From Streptomyces sp. ISL-100 (GTDB lineage Bacteria; Actinomycetota; Actinomycetes; Streptomycetales; Streptomycetaceae), in the NCBI RefSeq assembly GCF_018614615.1, contig NZ_JAGGOK010000030.1, positions 1 through 64,000 on the forward strand: a stretch of DNA of 64,000 nucleotides, in the 5' to 3' direction. This document shows positions 32,560-40,192 of the stretch, piece after piece. A program made the translations under genes and the position numbers. The notes under the pieces are model-generated. The model did not search any database. It saw only the letters and a program-made list of their open reading frames with translations, and was not told where the DNA came from. Every line of letters starts with the position of its first letter. Position 1 is the stretch's first letter.

Positions 32560-33753
32560 ATGTCGTACGTAGAGGTACCGGGCGCGAAGGTTCCGATCCG
32601 GATGTGGGCCGATCCGGCAACGGTCGAGGGCGGCGCGATGCAGCAGCTCCAGAACGTCGCCACCCTGCCCTGGATCAAGGGTCTCGCCGTCATGCCTGAC
32701 GTCCACTACGGCAAGGGCGCCACCGTCGGCTCGGTGATCGCGATGCACGGCGCGGTGTGCCCGGCGGCGGTCGGTGTCGACATCGGCTGCGGCATGTCGG
32801 CGGTGAAAACATCACTCACGGCGAACGACCTTCCGGGTGATCTTTCGCGCCTCCGGTCGAAGATCGAGCAGGCGATCCCGGTGGGCCGGGGGATGCACGA
32901 CAGCCCGGTTGACCCGGGGCGGCTGCATGGGTTCCCGACGGCGCGGTGGGACGACTTCTGGGGGCGGTTCGAGGGGGTCGCCGATGCGGTCAAATTCCGT
33001 CAGGAGCGCGCCACGAAGCAGATGGGAACGCTCGGAAGCGGCAACCACTTCGTCGAGTTTTGTATTGATTCGACCGATTCTGTTTGGTTGATGCTGCACT
33101 CCGGCTCGCGGAACATCGGCAAGGAGCTGGCCGAGTACCACATCGGGCAGGCGCAGAAGCTTCCCCACAACCAGGGGCTGATCGATCGTGACCTGGCGGT
33201 ATTCATCTCGGAGACCCCGCAGATGGCGGCGTACCGGAACGACCTCTTCTGGGCGCAGGAGTACGCGAAGTACAACCGCGCGATCATGATGGGGCTCTAC
33301 CAGGACGTTGTCCGGCGGGAGTTCAAGAAGGCCAAGGTGACCTTCGAGCCGGTCATTTCCTGTCACCACAATTACGTCAGCGAAGAGCGCTACGACGGCA
33401 TGGACCTGCTGGTCACCCGCAAGGGTGCGATCCGGGCGGGCTCCGGCGACTTCGGGATCATCCCCGGCTCGATGGGCACGGGCTCGTACATCGTGAAGGG
33501 GCTTGGCAACGAGAAGTCGTTCAACTCGGCCTCGCACGGCGCGGGCCGGCGGATGAGCCGCAGTGCGGCGAAGCGGCGATTCTCGGCGCGGGACCTGGAG
33601 GAGCAGACGCGGGGCGTGGAGTGCCGGAAGGACTCCGGTGTCGTGGATGAGATCCCGGCCGCGTACAAGCCGATCGAGCAGGTCATCGACCAGCAGCGGG
33701 ACCTCGTGGAGGTCGTCGCGAAGCTGAAGCAGGTCATCTGCGTCAAGGGCTGA
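32560..33753 (+). CDS. rtcB: RtcB-family RNA-splicing ligase
   Basis: A 397-residue RtcB ligase, which joins 2',3'-cyclic phosphate or 3'-phosphate RNA ends to 5'-hydroxyls using GTP and Mn. PDVHYGKGATVGSV, GVDIGCGM (metal Cys), LGSGNHFVEF, MLHSGSRNIG and ISCHHNYV carry the metal-binding residues. SASHGAGRRMSR holds the His expected to be guanylylated. Length matches the short bacterial RtcB class. GAGGAG lies 3 nt upstream of ATG 32560. No archease or RtcA gene is adjacent; its role in Streptomyces is likely RNA repair. Confidence 0.94.
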   Translation: MSYVEVPGAKVPIRMWADPATVEGGAMQQLQNVATLPWIKGLAVMPDVHYGKGATVGSVIAMHGAVCPAAVGVDIGCGMSAVKTSLTANDLPGDLSRLRSKIEQAIPVGRGMHDSPVDPGRLHGFPTARWDDFWGRFEGVADAVKFRQERATKQMGTLGSGNHFVEFCIDSTDSVWLMLHSGSRNIGKELAEYHIGQAQKLPHNQGLIDRDLAVFISETPQMAAYRNDLFWAQEYAKYNRAIMMGLYQDVVRREFKKAKVTFEPVISCHHNYVSEERYDGMDLLVTRKGAIRAGSGDFGIIPGSMGTGSYIVKGLGNEKSFNSASHGAGRRMSRSAAKRRFSARDLEEQTRGVECRKDSGVVDEIPAAYKPIEQVIDQQRDLVEVVAKLKQVICVKG

Positions 33754-33773
33754 GGACGCCCAGAGCGCGGAGA

Positions 33774-33810
33774 GCGGAAGGCCCCGGTTGTGGTTGCCGG
33801 GGCCTTCCGC
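33774..33810 (+). terminator. Terminator of rtcB
   Basis: A perfect 14-bp stem (GCGGAAGGCCCCGG and its complement) with a 9-base loop lies 21 bp after the rtcB stop. No U-run, as often in this genus. Confidence 0.8.
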
Positions 33811-33863
33811 GCGTGCAGGCGTGGCCGCGTGGTCGCGGTGGATTTTGAATGTGGATTTCCATC

Positions 33864-33887
33864 GTTTCGGGTGCTCGTGGGGGGTTA
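33864..33887 (+). promoter_or_regulatory. Possible sigma-B-type promoter
   Basis: GTTT, 14 bases, then GGGTTA resembles the general-stress sigma-B pattern GNNT-N14-16-GGGTAY, with mismatches in the last two -10 positions. It lies about 100 bp upstream of the first gene of the holin-X/DUF3618 operon. Weak evidence. Confidence 0.3.
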
Positions 33888-33985
33888 CCCGGAAGGTGTC
33901 CCAGCCAGCACGAGAGACACGGGGCGTGGCGTGAGGTCTCGGCGTAGCGGTCTGGCTTCGCGCACCCCCGGAGAAGGTGGAATCC

Positions 33986-34630
33986 ATGAGTGGTGTGTCC
34001 GCGAATGGCGGTGCCGGGCGTGTCCAGCAGGCCGGGCAGACAGCGAAAGAGGAGGCGTCGGTCACAGCCGGTCAGGCGAAGCAGGCCGCGGGTGAGGTTG
34101 CCGGCTCGGTTGCGCAGCAGGCCAAGGCCGTCACCGGTGAGGCTCGGCAGCAGGCCGGTACGGCGGCGCGTGACCTGCGGGGACGCGTGAGCGATGAGGT
34201 GCAGGGCCAGGCCGAGCGCGCGGTGGGCACGCTGCGGAAGTGGGCGGACGACCTCGACGGGATGGCCCAGAACGCGCCCGGTGATTCCCCGGTGCGCAGC
34301 CTCGTGGCGCAGGCGGCCGATGGTGGTCACCGGGCAGCCGATTACCTGGACAAGAACGGTCTGGGCAGCGTCGTGGAGGACGTGCGGGGATTCGCGCGGC
34401 GGCGGCCGGGTGCGTTCCTGGGTGGCGCGGCGCTGGCCGGGCTGGCCGTCGGGCGGATGGCCAAGGCCGGAAAGGCGCAGGCGGGCGCGGGTGGCGACGG
34501 AGGCCGCAGGGCCGGCAGTGCTGCTCAGTTCCCGCAGGATCCGCCGGTGCAGGTTCCGCCGCCCGAGACCGACAGCAGTGTGGCTCAGGCTCCCGGGTGG
34601 GCGGGGCTGCCTGGTGCACCGGAGGTGTGA
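33986..34630 (+). CDS. Hypothetical hydrophilic helical protein (LEA-like), operon with holin-X
   Basis: A 214-residue protein. The first 100 residues are rich in Ala, Gln, Lys and Glu with a repeating helical pattern (VQQAGQTAKEEASVTAGQAK, AVTGEARQQAGTAARDLRGR) like LEA/apolipoprotein-type amphipathic helices. A short hydrophobic stretch RRPGAFLGGAALAGLAVGRM (about 135-155) could anchor it in the membrane; the tail is Pro-rich. No enzymatic motif. AGAAGGTGG precedes ATG 33986. The next gene starts 3 bp after its stop. The composition suggests a membrane- or desiccation-protective role, which is inference. Confidence 0.75.
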   Translation: MSGVSANGGAGRVQQAGQTAKEEASVTAGQAKQAAGEVAGSVAQQAKAVTGEARQQAGTAARDLRGRVSDEVQGQAERAVGTLRKWADDLDGMAQNAPGDSPVRSLVAQAADGGHRAADYLDKNGLGSVVEDVRGFARRRPGAFLGGAALAGLAVGRMAKAGKAQAGAGGDGGRRAGSAAQFPQDPPVQVPPPETDSSVAQAPGWAGLPGAPEV

Positions 34631-34633
34631 GTG

Positions 34634-35056
34634 ATGGCGATGTCGACGTATACGCGGCAGGCCCCTTCCGCGCGGGCGCAGGAGAGGCCGGTGGGGGAGC
34701 TGCTGTCGGAGGTCACCTCGGATGTGCAGCTGCTCTTCCGGCAGGAAATGGAGCTGGCCAAGCTCGAGATCCGCGAGGAGGCCACCAAGGCGGGCAAGGC
34801 CGCGGGGATGTTCGGTGGGGCGGGGTTCGCCGGGTACATGGTGGCGCTCTTCGCTTCGCTGGCGGCCGTGTTCGGCCTGGCGAATGTGATGGACGCCGGC
34901 TGGGCCGCGCTGATCGTCACCGGGGTGTGGGCGGTGGTGGGCGCCGTCCTGTTCGTGATGGGCCGCTCCCGGATGCGCAGTGTGTCGCCGAAGCCGGAAC
35001 GTACCGTGCAGACATTGAAGGAGGACGCGCAATGGGCACGTCACCCGACCAAGTAA
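34634..35056 (+). CDS. Phage-holin-family (actinobacterial holin-X) membrane protein
   Basis: A 140-residue protein: VGELLSEVTSDVQLLFRQEM and ELAKLEIREEATKAGKAAGM (amphipathic helices), then two membrane segments (GYMVALFASLAAVFGLANVM; AALIVTGVWAVVGAVLFVMG). This is the Holin-X/DUF1469-type family, common in actinobacterial chromosomes and not evidence of a prophage. It overlaps the following DUF3618 gene by 25 bp, implying coupled translation. GTG 34631 is an alternative start. Confidence 0.85.
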   Translation: MAMSTYTRQAPSARAQERPVGELLSEVTSDVQLLFRQEMELAKLEIREEATKAGKAAGMFGGAGFAGYMVALFASLAAVFGLANVMDAGWAALIVTGVWAVVGAVLFVMGRSRMRSVSPKPERTVQTLKEDAQWARHPTK

Positions 35057-35709
35057 GGGCTGACATCGAGACGACGCGGGAGAAGTTGTCCGGTGATGTG
35101 GAGCTGCTGGCCGATCGCACGAGTCCGCGCCGGATAGCCCGGCGCCGCAGTCGGCGTGTTCGCGGTGCGGTTTCCGGGGTGCGGCGGCGCGTCATGGGGT
35201 CGGCTTCGCACACCACGGGCCGGGCTCAGGACCGTACGCAGCAGGCTGCTCAGTCGGTGCAGGAAGGCGCCGGGCAGGCTGCCGAATCTGTACGTCAGAC
35301 GGCTGGACAGGCGGGCGAGGCAGTGAAGAAGGCACCTGAAGAGGCTCTGCGGCAGACGGAGGGCAATCCGCTGGCGGCCGGTGTGATCGCCTTCGGGGCG
35401 GGCCTGCTGGTCGGCTCGATGCTGCCGAGTACGCAGGCCGAGGAGCAGGCGGCCGCGCAGTTGGCGGACCGGGCCGGTGGGGCGATCGAGCCGGTCAAGC
35501 AGGCGGCGGCCGAGTCGGCGCAGCATCTGAAGGAGGACGCCACTCAGGCGGCGCAGCAGGCGGTTCAGGGGGTCAAGGAGACCGCCACCGAGGCCGCTCG
35601 TACGACGCAGGAGCAGGCGCGGGAGCAGGCCGGTCAGGTGACCGAGCAGGCGCGTCAGTCGGGCCAGACCGTGGCGGGCGAGGCTCGTGATCAGGGCGGT
35701 CGGCCGTAG
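35032..35709 (+). CDS. DUF3618 domain-containing protein
   Basis: A 225-residue protein. The DUF3618 motif is at the N-terminus (GTSPDQVRADIETTREKLSG). A basic stretch RRIARRRSRRVRG, a short hydrophobic segment GVIAFGAGLLVGSMLP (about 125) and long Gln/Ala/Glu helical repeats (QQAVQGVKETATEAARTTQE) follow. Overall it looks like a membrane-tethered, coiled or amphipathic helical protein similar in style to the first gene of the operon. GGAGG lies 6 nt before ATG 35032. Role unknown; likely works with the other two at the envelope. Confidence 0.82.
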   Translation: MGTSPDQVRADIETTREKLSGDVELLADRTSPRRIARRRSRRVRGAVSGVRRRVMGSASHTTGRAQDRTQQAAQSVQEGAGQAAESVRQTAGQAGEAVKKAPEEALRQTEGNPLAAGVIAFGAGLLVGSMLPSTQAEEQAAAQLADRAGGAIEPVKQAAAESAQHLKEDATQAAQQAVQGVKETATEAARTTQEQAREQAGQVTEQARQSGQTVAGEARDQGGRP

Positions 35710-35783
35710 TGCGTCGGTGGCGGCCCGCGTCGGGAGTTCGTTTCCCGGCGCGGCCGTTGTTCGTGCGTCCGGCGGTCCGGGGT

Positions 35784-36539
35784 TCAGTTGAGGAGCTGGG
35801 CGCGCAGGCGGGCGATGAGGTCGTCGGTTACGCCGAGGTGCTTGGCGGCGTAACCGTGCACCGATCCGTGGGCGGCGGCCAGGTCGTCGAGGAACAGACG
35901 CATGATGTCGGCGGGGGCACGGCCGTAGCCGGGCCACTTCATGACGCGGGTCGGGTTGGCCGCTTGCCAGTCGGCGAGCAGCCGCTCGGTGGCGAGTTCG
36001 GTGAGGGCGAAGTCGGCGAGGACGTCTTCTTCGCGGACGCCTGCGAGGGTGAGGACGAGGGCGGCCAGCAGGCCGGTGCGGTCTTTGCCCGACGCGCAGT
36101 GGAAGACCAGGGGCGCGCTGTCGGAGGCGATGACTTCGAGGGCCTGGCGGAGTTCTTCGGCTCCGTCGTGGGCGACTTCGGTGTAACGGTCGGCGAGGTA
36201 GCGCCAGGGGTCGAGGTCGGGGTCGATCTCGGCCTGGTCGTAGGGCCGGTGTTCGACGCTGAGATTGAGGTAGGTGAGGCCGTCGCTTTCGGGTACGCGG
36301 CCTTTGGCCTGTATCTCCCAGGGGTAGCGCAGGTCGACGACGGTGCGGATGCCGAGGGCCAGGAAACGGTCGTGGTCGGCGCCTTGGAGTTTGGCGAGGG
36401 AGTCGGAGCGGTAGAGGCGGCCGTGGCGCAGGGTGCGGCCGTCCGTGGTGCGGTAGCCGCCGAGGTCGCGGAAGTTGTGCAGCCGCTCGAACGGGATGAT
36501 GCGTCCGCTGCCGTCCGTGGTGGTCGGTGTCGTGTTCAC
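35784..36539 (-). CDS. Tyrosine-protein phosphatase (Y_phosphatase3 family)
   Basis: A 251-residue dual-specificity-like phosphatase. The N-terminal NFRDLGGYRTTDGR is diagnostic of this family. The P-loop VFHCASGKDRTGLLAALVL (about residues 148-166) provides the CX5R catalytic Cys and Arg, with the K-D-R-T-G pattern seen in lipid- or tyrosine-phosphatase relatives of MptpB. It overlaps the upstream SDR gene by 4 bp (ATGA). The substrate could be phosphotyrosine or phosphoinositide; this cannot be decided. Confidence 0.9.
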   Translation of the reverse strand: MNTTPTTTDGSGRIIPFERLHNFRDLGGYRTTDGRTLRHGRLYRSDSLAKLQGADHDRFLALGIRTVVDLRYPWEIQAKGRVPESDGLTYLNLSVEHRPYDQAEIDPDLDPWRYLADRYTEVAHDGAEELRQALEVIASDSAPLVFHCASGKDRTGLLAALVLTLAGVREEDVLADFALTELATERLLADWQAANPTRVMKWPGYGRAPADIMRLFLDDLAAAHGSVHGYAAKHLGVTDDLIARLRAQLLN

Positions 36540-37291
36540 AGTTCGCGGTGCACCTTGGTGTTGGAGGCCTGGGCGCGGGGGCGGACCACGAGGAGGTCGA
36601 TGTTGACGTGGCTGGGGCGGGTGACCGCCCAGGTGATGGTCTCGGCCACGTCGTCGGCGCTGAGGGGTTCGGCTACGCCCGCGTAGACCTTGGCGGCCTT
36701 TTCGGTGTCGCCGCGGAAGCGGGTGGTGGCGAATTCGTCCGTCTTGACCATGCCGGGGGCGATCTCGATGACGCGGACCGGGGTGCCGACGATCTCCAGG
36801 CGGAGGGTCTCGGCGAGGACGTGCGCTCCGTGCTTGGCGGCTACGTAGCCGCCGCCGTTCTCGTACGTGCCGTGGCCGGCGGTGGAGGAGACGACGACCA
36901 CCGTGCCGTCGCCGCTCGCGGTGAGGGCGGGGAGCAGGGCCTGGGTGAGGTTGAGGGTGCCGATGACGTTGGTCTCGTACATCTGGCGCCAGTCGTCGGG
37001 GTCGCTGGTGGCGACGGGGTCGGCGCCGAGTGCGCCGCCGGCGTTGTTGACGAGGACGGCGAGGGTGCGGAAGGCGGTGGCGAACTCGTCGACGGCCTCA
37101 CGGTCGGTGACGTCCAGGGCGTACGCCGTTGCCTGGTGGCCGGCGGCGGTGAGCTCGGCTTCCAGGGCTTCGATGCGGTCCTTGCGGCGGGCGGTGAGGA
37201 CGACGCGGTAGCCGGCGGCGGCCAGTTGGCGGGCGGTGGCGGCGCCGATTCCGCTGCTCGCTCCGGTGATGACGGCGATAGGCGTAGACAT
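36536..37291 (-). CDS. SDR-family NAD(P)-dependent oxidoreductase
   Basis: A 251-residue classical short-chain dehydrogenase. AVITGASSGIGAATARQLAA is the cofactor motif with an Arg-rich loop after strand 2 (LTARRKDR), indicating NADP preference. NNAGGAL follows, and the active site is VVSSTAG ... GGYVAAKHG (Ser, Tyr-x3-Lys). Related to YdfG-like serine/3-hydroxy acid dehydrogenases. Coupled to the phosphatase gene and 9 bp downstream of the ynfA gene, forming a three-gene operon. Confidence 0.9.
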   Translation of the reverse strand: MSTPIAVITGASSGIGAATARQLAAAGYRVVLTARRKDRIEALEAELTAAGHQATAYALDVTDREAVDEFATAFRTLAVLVNNAGGALGADPVATSDPDDWRQMYETNVIGTLNLTQALLPALTASGDGTVVVVSSTAGHGTYENGGGYVAAKHGAHVLAETLRLEIVGTPVRVIEIAPGMVKTDEFATTRFRGDTEKAAKVYAGVAEPLSADDVAETITWAVTRPSHVNIDLLVVRPRAQASNTKVHREL

Positions 37292-37300
37292 GGGGACAGG

Positions 37301-37651
37301 CTAGCGATGCCGTGGTGCGTACATGATGACGGCCATCCCGGCGAGGCAGATGAGGGCGCCGATGATGTCCCAGCGGTCGGGGCGGTAGCCGTCGGCGATC
37401 ATGCCCCAGGCGATGGAGCCGGCGACGAAGACTCCGCCGTACGCGGCGAGGATGCGGCCGAATTCGCCGTCGGGCTGGAGTGTCGCCACGAAGCCGTACG
37501 CGCCGAGGGCGATGACGCCGGCGCCGGTCCACAGCAGGCCGCGGCCCTGGTTGTGGGCTCCGCCGCGTACGCCCTGCCAGACGAGCCAGGCGCCGCCGAT
37601 TTCGAGGAGGGCGGCGAGGAGGAAGAGGGCGGCGGAGCGGGCGACGGTCAT
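37301..37651 (-). CDS. YnfA/UPF0060-family small membrane protein
   Basis: A 116-residue protein with four membrane segments: [52 protein letters not shown] and [19 protein letters not shown]. The motif [11 protein letters not shown] and the DRWDIIGA block are family signatures. Distantly related to small multidrug-resistance transporters; transport is not shown. First gene of a minus-strand operon with the SDR and phosphatase genes. Confidence 0.9.
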   Translation of the reverse strand: MTVARSAALFLLAALLEIGGAWLVWQGVRGGAHNQGRGLLWTGAGVIALGAYGFVATLQPDGEFGRILAAYGGVFVAGSIAWGMIADGYRPDRWDIIGALICLAGMAVIMYAPRHR

Positions 37652-37713
37652 GTGTTCAGCGTGTCATGGGGTGTGGGGCGGGCCGGGGGTGCGGAAATCG
37701 GTATGTTCTGGGC

Positions 37714-38196
37714 ATGGTTGCGATGCGGATGCGGATGCGGACGTGCAGGGTTGTGGTGGCGGGGGCCGCTGCGGCGGTGATGGCGGTGGGCGTGGGGGGT
37801 TTTCGGATCGCCCCTGAGGCGGATGTGGCGTATCGCGGGCACGCCATGCTGGACGCGGGGCGGCTCGGGGTCTGGCTGGAGACCGGGAATCGCGGCCCTT
37901 CGGGGCTGAGGGACGCGACCGTGCGGGTGCGCTTTTCGGTGCCGTTGGCCGGTACGCGGGAGCTGCCGCCGCACTGTCTTTGGGGCGGGGAACGCGAGGC
38001 GCTGTGCCGGACGGGTGCGTTGCGGGTCGGCGGGAACGGCCGGGACTTCGCGTTCCATCTGCGGACGTCCGGGGATCCGTCCGAGGTGGTGGTGCGGATC
38101 AGTACGGCGTGGAACGGCGGTGCGACGGACCGCAATCCGCGGAACAACGAGCATGAGGTGCTGGTGCCGGCGAGCGGTGACGGCTACTTCTTCTGA
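37714..38196 (+). CDS. Secreted hypothetical protein
   Basis: A 160-residue protein. A basic N-terminus (MVAMRMRMRTCR) and hydrophobic stretch VVVAGAAAAVMAVGVGGF form a signal peptide. The mature part looks like a small beta-rich domain: LGVWLETGNRGPSGLRDATV, CLWGGEREALC (possible disulphide), VVVRISTAWNGGATDRNPRN. The pattern resembles CARDB-like extracellular beta sandwiches, but this is only similarity of style. ATG 37714 is chosen from several in-frame starts because it fits the signal peptide. No clear partner. Confidence 0.65.
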   Translation: MVAMRMRMRTCRVVVAGAAAAVMAVGVGGFRIAPEADVAYRGHAMLDAGRLGVWLETGNRGPSGLRDATVRVRFSVPLAGTRELPPHCLWGGEREALCRTGALRVGGNGRDFAFHLRTSGDPSEVVVRISTAWNGGATDRNPRNNEHEVLVPASGDGYFF

Positions 38197-38229
38197 GCTC
38201 GTCTGAGTTCCTTCTTTCGAGCTATGGAA

Positions 38230-38261
38230 TGTCAACGGCTGTTGGCCTACAGTTGTTGACA
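38230..38261. promoter_or_regulatory. Operator of the TetR-family gene
   Basis: A 32-bp interrupted palindrome centred at 38245/38246: outer arms TGTCAAC/GTTGACA, inner arms CTGT/ACAG and centre GGCC, with 13 of 16 positions symmetrical. It ends in the first base of the start codon. This is typical autorepressor placement for TetR proteins. Confidence 0.75.
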
Positions 38262-38854
38262 TGAGTGAAACGCCTGCTCCCGACGCTCCGCCACCCCGCC
38301 GGTCCGACGCGACCAAGGCGGCGATCCTCGACGCCGCCCGCGAGCGTTTCGCGGCCGACGGGTACGAGCGCGCGACCATCCGCGCCATCGCGCGTGACGC
38401 GGAGATCGACCCGTCGATGGTGATGCGCTACTACGGCAACAAGGAGGGGCTGTTCGCCGCCGCTTCCGAATTCGACCTGCGCATGCCGGACGTGGGGCAG
38501 CTGGGCGCGCTGCCGGGCAAGCATGTGGGCGCCGTGCTCGTCGGCCATTTCCTCGACCGCTGGGAGGCGGACGAGGTGCTGACCGCCCTGCTGCGGGTCG
38601 GCGTGACCAACGCCGCCGGAGCGGAGCGTATGCAGGCCATATTCCGGGAGCAGCTCGGGCCGGTGGCCGCCGGCGTGTGCCCGGATCCGCGGGAGGCGCC
38701 GATGCGGGCCGCGCTGGTCGCCTCCCAGATACTCGGCATGGCGATGGCGCGGTACGTCCTGCGGCTGCCGCCGGCCGTGGAGATGACGCGGCAGGAGGTG
38801 ATCGACTGGCTGGCGCCCACTGTGCAGCGGTATCTGACGGCGGAGCGGCCGTAG
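38261..38854 (+). CDS. TetR-family transcriptional regulator
   Basis: A 197-residue regulator. The N-terminal HTH domain is TKAAILDAARERFAADGYER, then ATIRAIARDAEIDPSMVMRY and YGNKEGLF (about 18-66). The C-terminal ligand domain resembles the TetR_C_17 type (LLRVGVTNAAGAERMQAIFR), common in actinobacterial repressors. A 32-bp palindrome overlaps the start, so it is probably autoregulated. Target genes could include the MarR gene 26 bp downstream or genes elsewhere. Confidence 0.9.
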   Translation: MSETPAPDAPPPRRSDATKAAILDAARERFAADGYERATIRAIARDAEIDPSMVMRYYGNKEGLFAAASEFDLRMPDVGQLGALPGKHVGAVLVGHFLDRWEADEVLTALLRVGVTNAAGAERMQAIFREQLGPVAAGVCPDPREAPMRAALVASQILGMAMARYVLRLPPAVEMTRQEVIDWLAPTVQRYLTAERP

Positions 38855-38880
38855 CGGCCACTGCTTCGTACACTTTCTGC

Positions 38881-39396
38881 ATGCCGCAGAAGAAACGCCC
38901 GAGCAGCAGTAGCAGCGACAGCAGCACGGCCCGGCGCGGTCTCCTGGTGGCCGAGCTGACCTCCGAATCCCGCCGCTACATGGCTTCGTACGCCCTCTTC
39001 AGCCAGGCGGTAGCCGACCATCTGGGGCTGCACCCCACCGACCTGCAGTGCCTCAATCTTCTCAACCTCGAAACCGGTCCGGTCACCATCGGGCGGGTCG
39101 CCGAACTGACCGGGCTCACCACCGGGTCCGCGACCCGGCTCGTCGACCGGCTGGAGCGGGCCGGGTATCTCACGCGGCGGCGCGACACGCAGGACCGGCG
39201 CCGGGTGCTGGTCGAGGCGGTGCCGGAGCGGATGGCGGAGTTCGGTGCGGTGTGGGAGAAGCTGAGCGGCCGCTGGGCCCAGATGTTCGACGCGTACGAC
39301 GACGATGAACTCGCCCTGATCATCGCCCACATGCGGCGGACGGTGGAGGTCAGCGCCGCCCAGGTCGAGCGGCTGCGCAGCGGCGAGCTGAACTGA
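38881..39396 (+). CDS. MarR-family transcriptional regulator
   Basis: A 171-residue regulator with a Ser-rich N-terminus. The winged helix reads LGLHPTDLQCLNLLNLETGP, VTIGRVAELTGLTTGSATRL and VDRLERAGYLTRRRDTQDRR (about 50-110), including the conserved D-x-R-R wing. C-terminal dimer helix IIAHMRRTVEVSAAQVERL. Likely co-transcribed with the TetR gene (26-bp gap). Ligand and targets unknown. Confidence 0.9.
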   Translation: MPQKKRPSSSSSDSSTARRGLLVAELTSESRRYMASYALFSQAVADHLGLHPTDLQCLNLLNLETGPVTIGRVAELTGLTTGSATRLVDRLERAGYLTRRRDTQDRRRVLVEAVPERMAEFGAVWEKLSGRWAQMFDAYDDDELALIIAHMRRTVEVSAAQVERLRSGELN

Positions 39397-39399
39397 CGG

Positions 39400-40149
39400 T
39401 CAGGATGCCTGTTGCTGCGTTCGCGCGTCGCCGTAGGTGCGCAGGACGTCCTCGACGATCGTCTGCAGGCTTGAGTGATGTGCGCCGTTCCAGTACACGC
39501 GCGAGCACGTGGTGCACTGGGCGAAGGCGTCGTACGAGCGCTCCGTGCCGCTTTCGAGGAGACCGCTGACGGACTCCTTGCTGGTGTGCTTCAGTTCGCC
39601 GTTGCAGGCGACGCAGCGGGTCCAGGGGGCGAGAGCGGGTGCGAACCGGCTCAGTACGTCGTCGAGCTGCTCCTTGGGGCGGTCGCTGTAGATGTACGCA
39701 CCGGCCCAGAGCTCGCGGCGCCGCAGCAGCCCCCGGTCCCGCGACAGCAGTACGCGCTGCTCGCGCGCCGAGTGCGTGGCGAGGGCCGGGTCGCCGATGT
39801 CCTCGCTGAAGTACTCGGCGTCGACGCCCAGCAGCCGCAGCCGCCGCGCCAGCGTGCCGAGGTGTACGTCGAGGAGGAAGCGCAGCGGTGCGCCCGGCAC
39901 CTGCTGCGGCCGCTGCACCGCGCGTACCTCGACGCTCTCGCCCGCCGCCGGGATGTGCGAGACCGGGACCTCACGGCCGTCGACGAGCAGGCGTCCCGCC
40001 TCGGTGAGCGGGATGCCCAGCGACTCGACGACATGGCCGAGCGTCGAGGCTCCGTCGGTGGTCAGAGCCGTACGCCCGCCGCGCCGCTCGGCCGATACGA
40101 AGAGGTGCAGTTCGGGGGCGACGCTGAGGTGGATCTCCGGTCCGTTCAC
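39400..40149 (-). CDS. Mut7-C RNase domain protein with N-terminal ubiquitin-like domain
   Basis: A 249-residue two-domain protein. Residues 1-85 (ELHLFVSAERRGGRTALTTD ... LLVDGREVPVSHIPAAGESV) form a Mut7-C ubiquitin/ThiS-like fold. The remainder is Mut7-C: RFLLDVHLGTLARRLRLLGV (PIN-like acidic site), LLSRDRGLLRRR, and a zinc ribbon with RCVACN and QCTTCSRVYW (C-x2-C twice). The family is predicted to be an RNase. GTG 40149 (MNGPEIHLSV) is chosen. Stops 3 bp from the convergent MarR gene end. Confidence 0.88.
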   Translation of the reverse strand: MNGPEIHLSVAPELHLFVSAERRGGRTALTTDGASTLGHVVESLGIPLTEAGRLLVDGREVPVSHIPAAGESVEVRAVQRPQQVPGAPLRFLLDVHLGTLARRLRLLGVDAEYFSEDIGDPALATHSAREQRVLLSRDRGLLRRRELWAGAYIYSDRPKEQLDDVLSRFAPALAPWTRCVACNGELKHTSKESVSGLLESGTERSYDAFAQCTTCSRVYWNGAHHSSLQTIVEDVLRTYGDARTQQQAS

Positions 40150-40192
40150 GCCGCCAGCATGCCATTGGGGCGTACGCCGCATCCAGGGCTTT

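Noticed and set aside
34634..35056. Prophage lysis gene
   Set aside because: The holin-like protein belongs to a family common in actinobacterial chromosomes and no phage structural, lysin or integrase gene is nearby.
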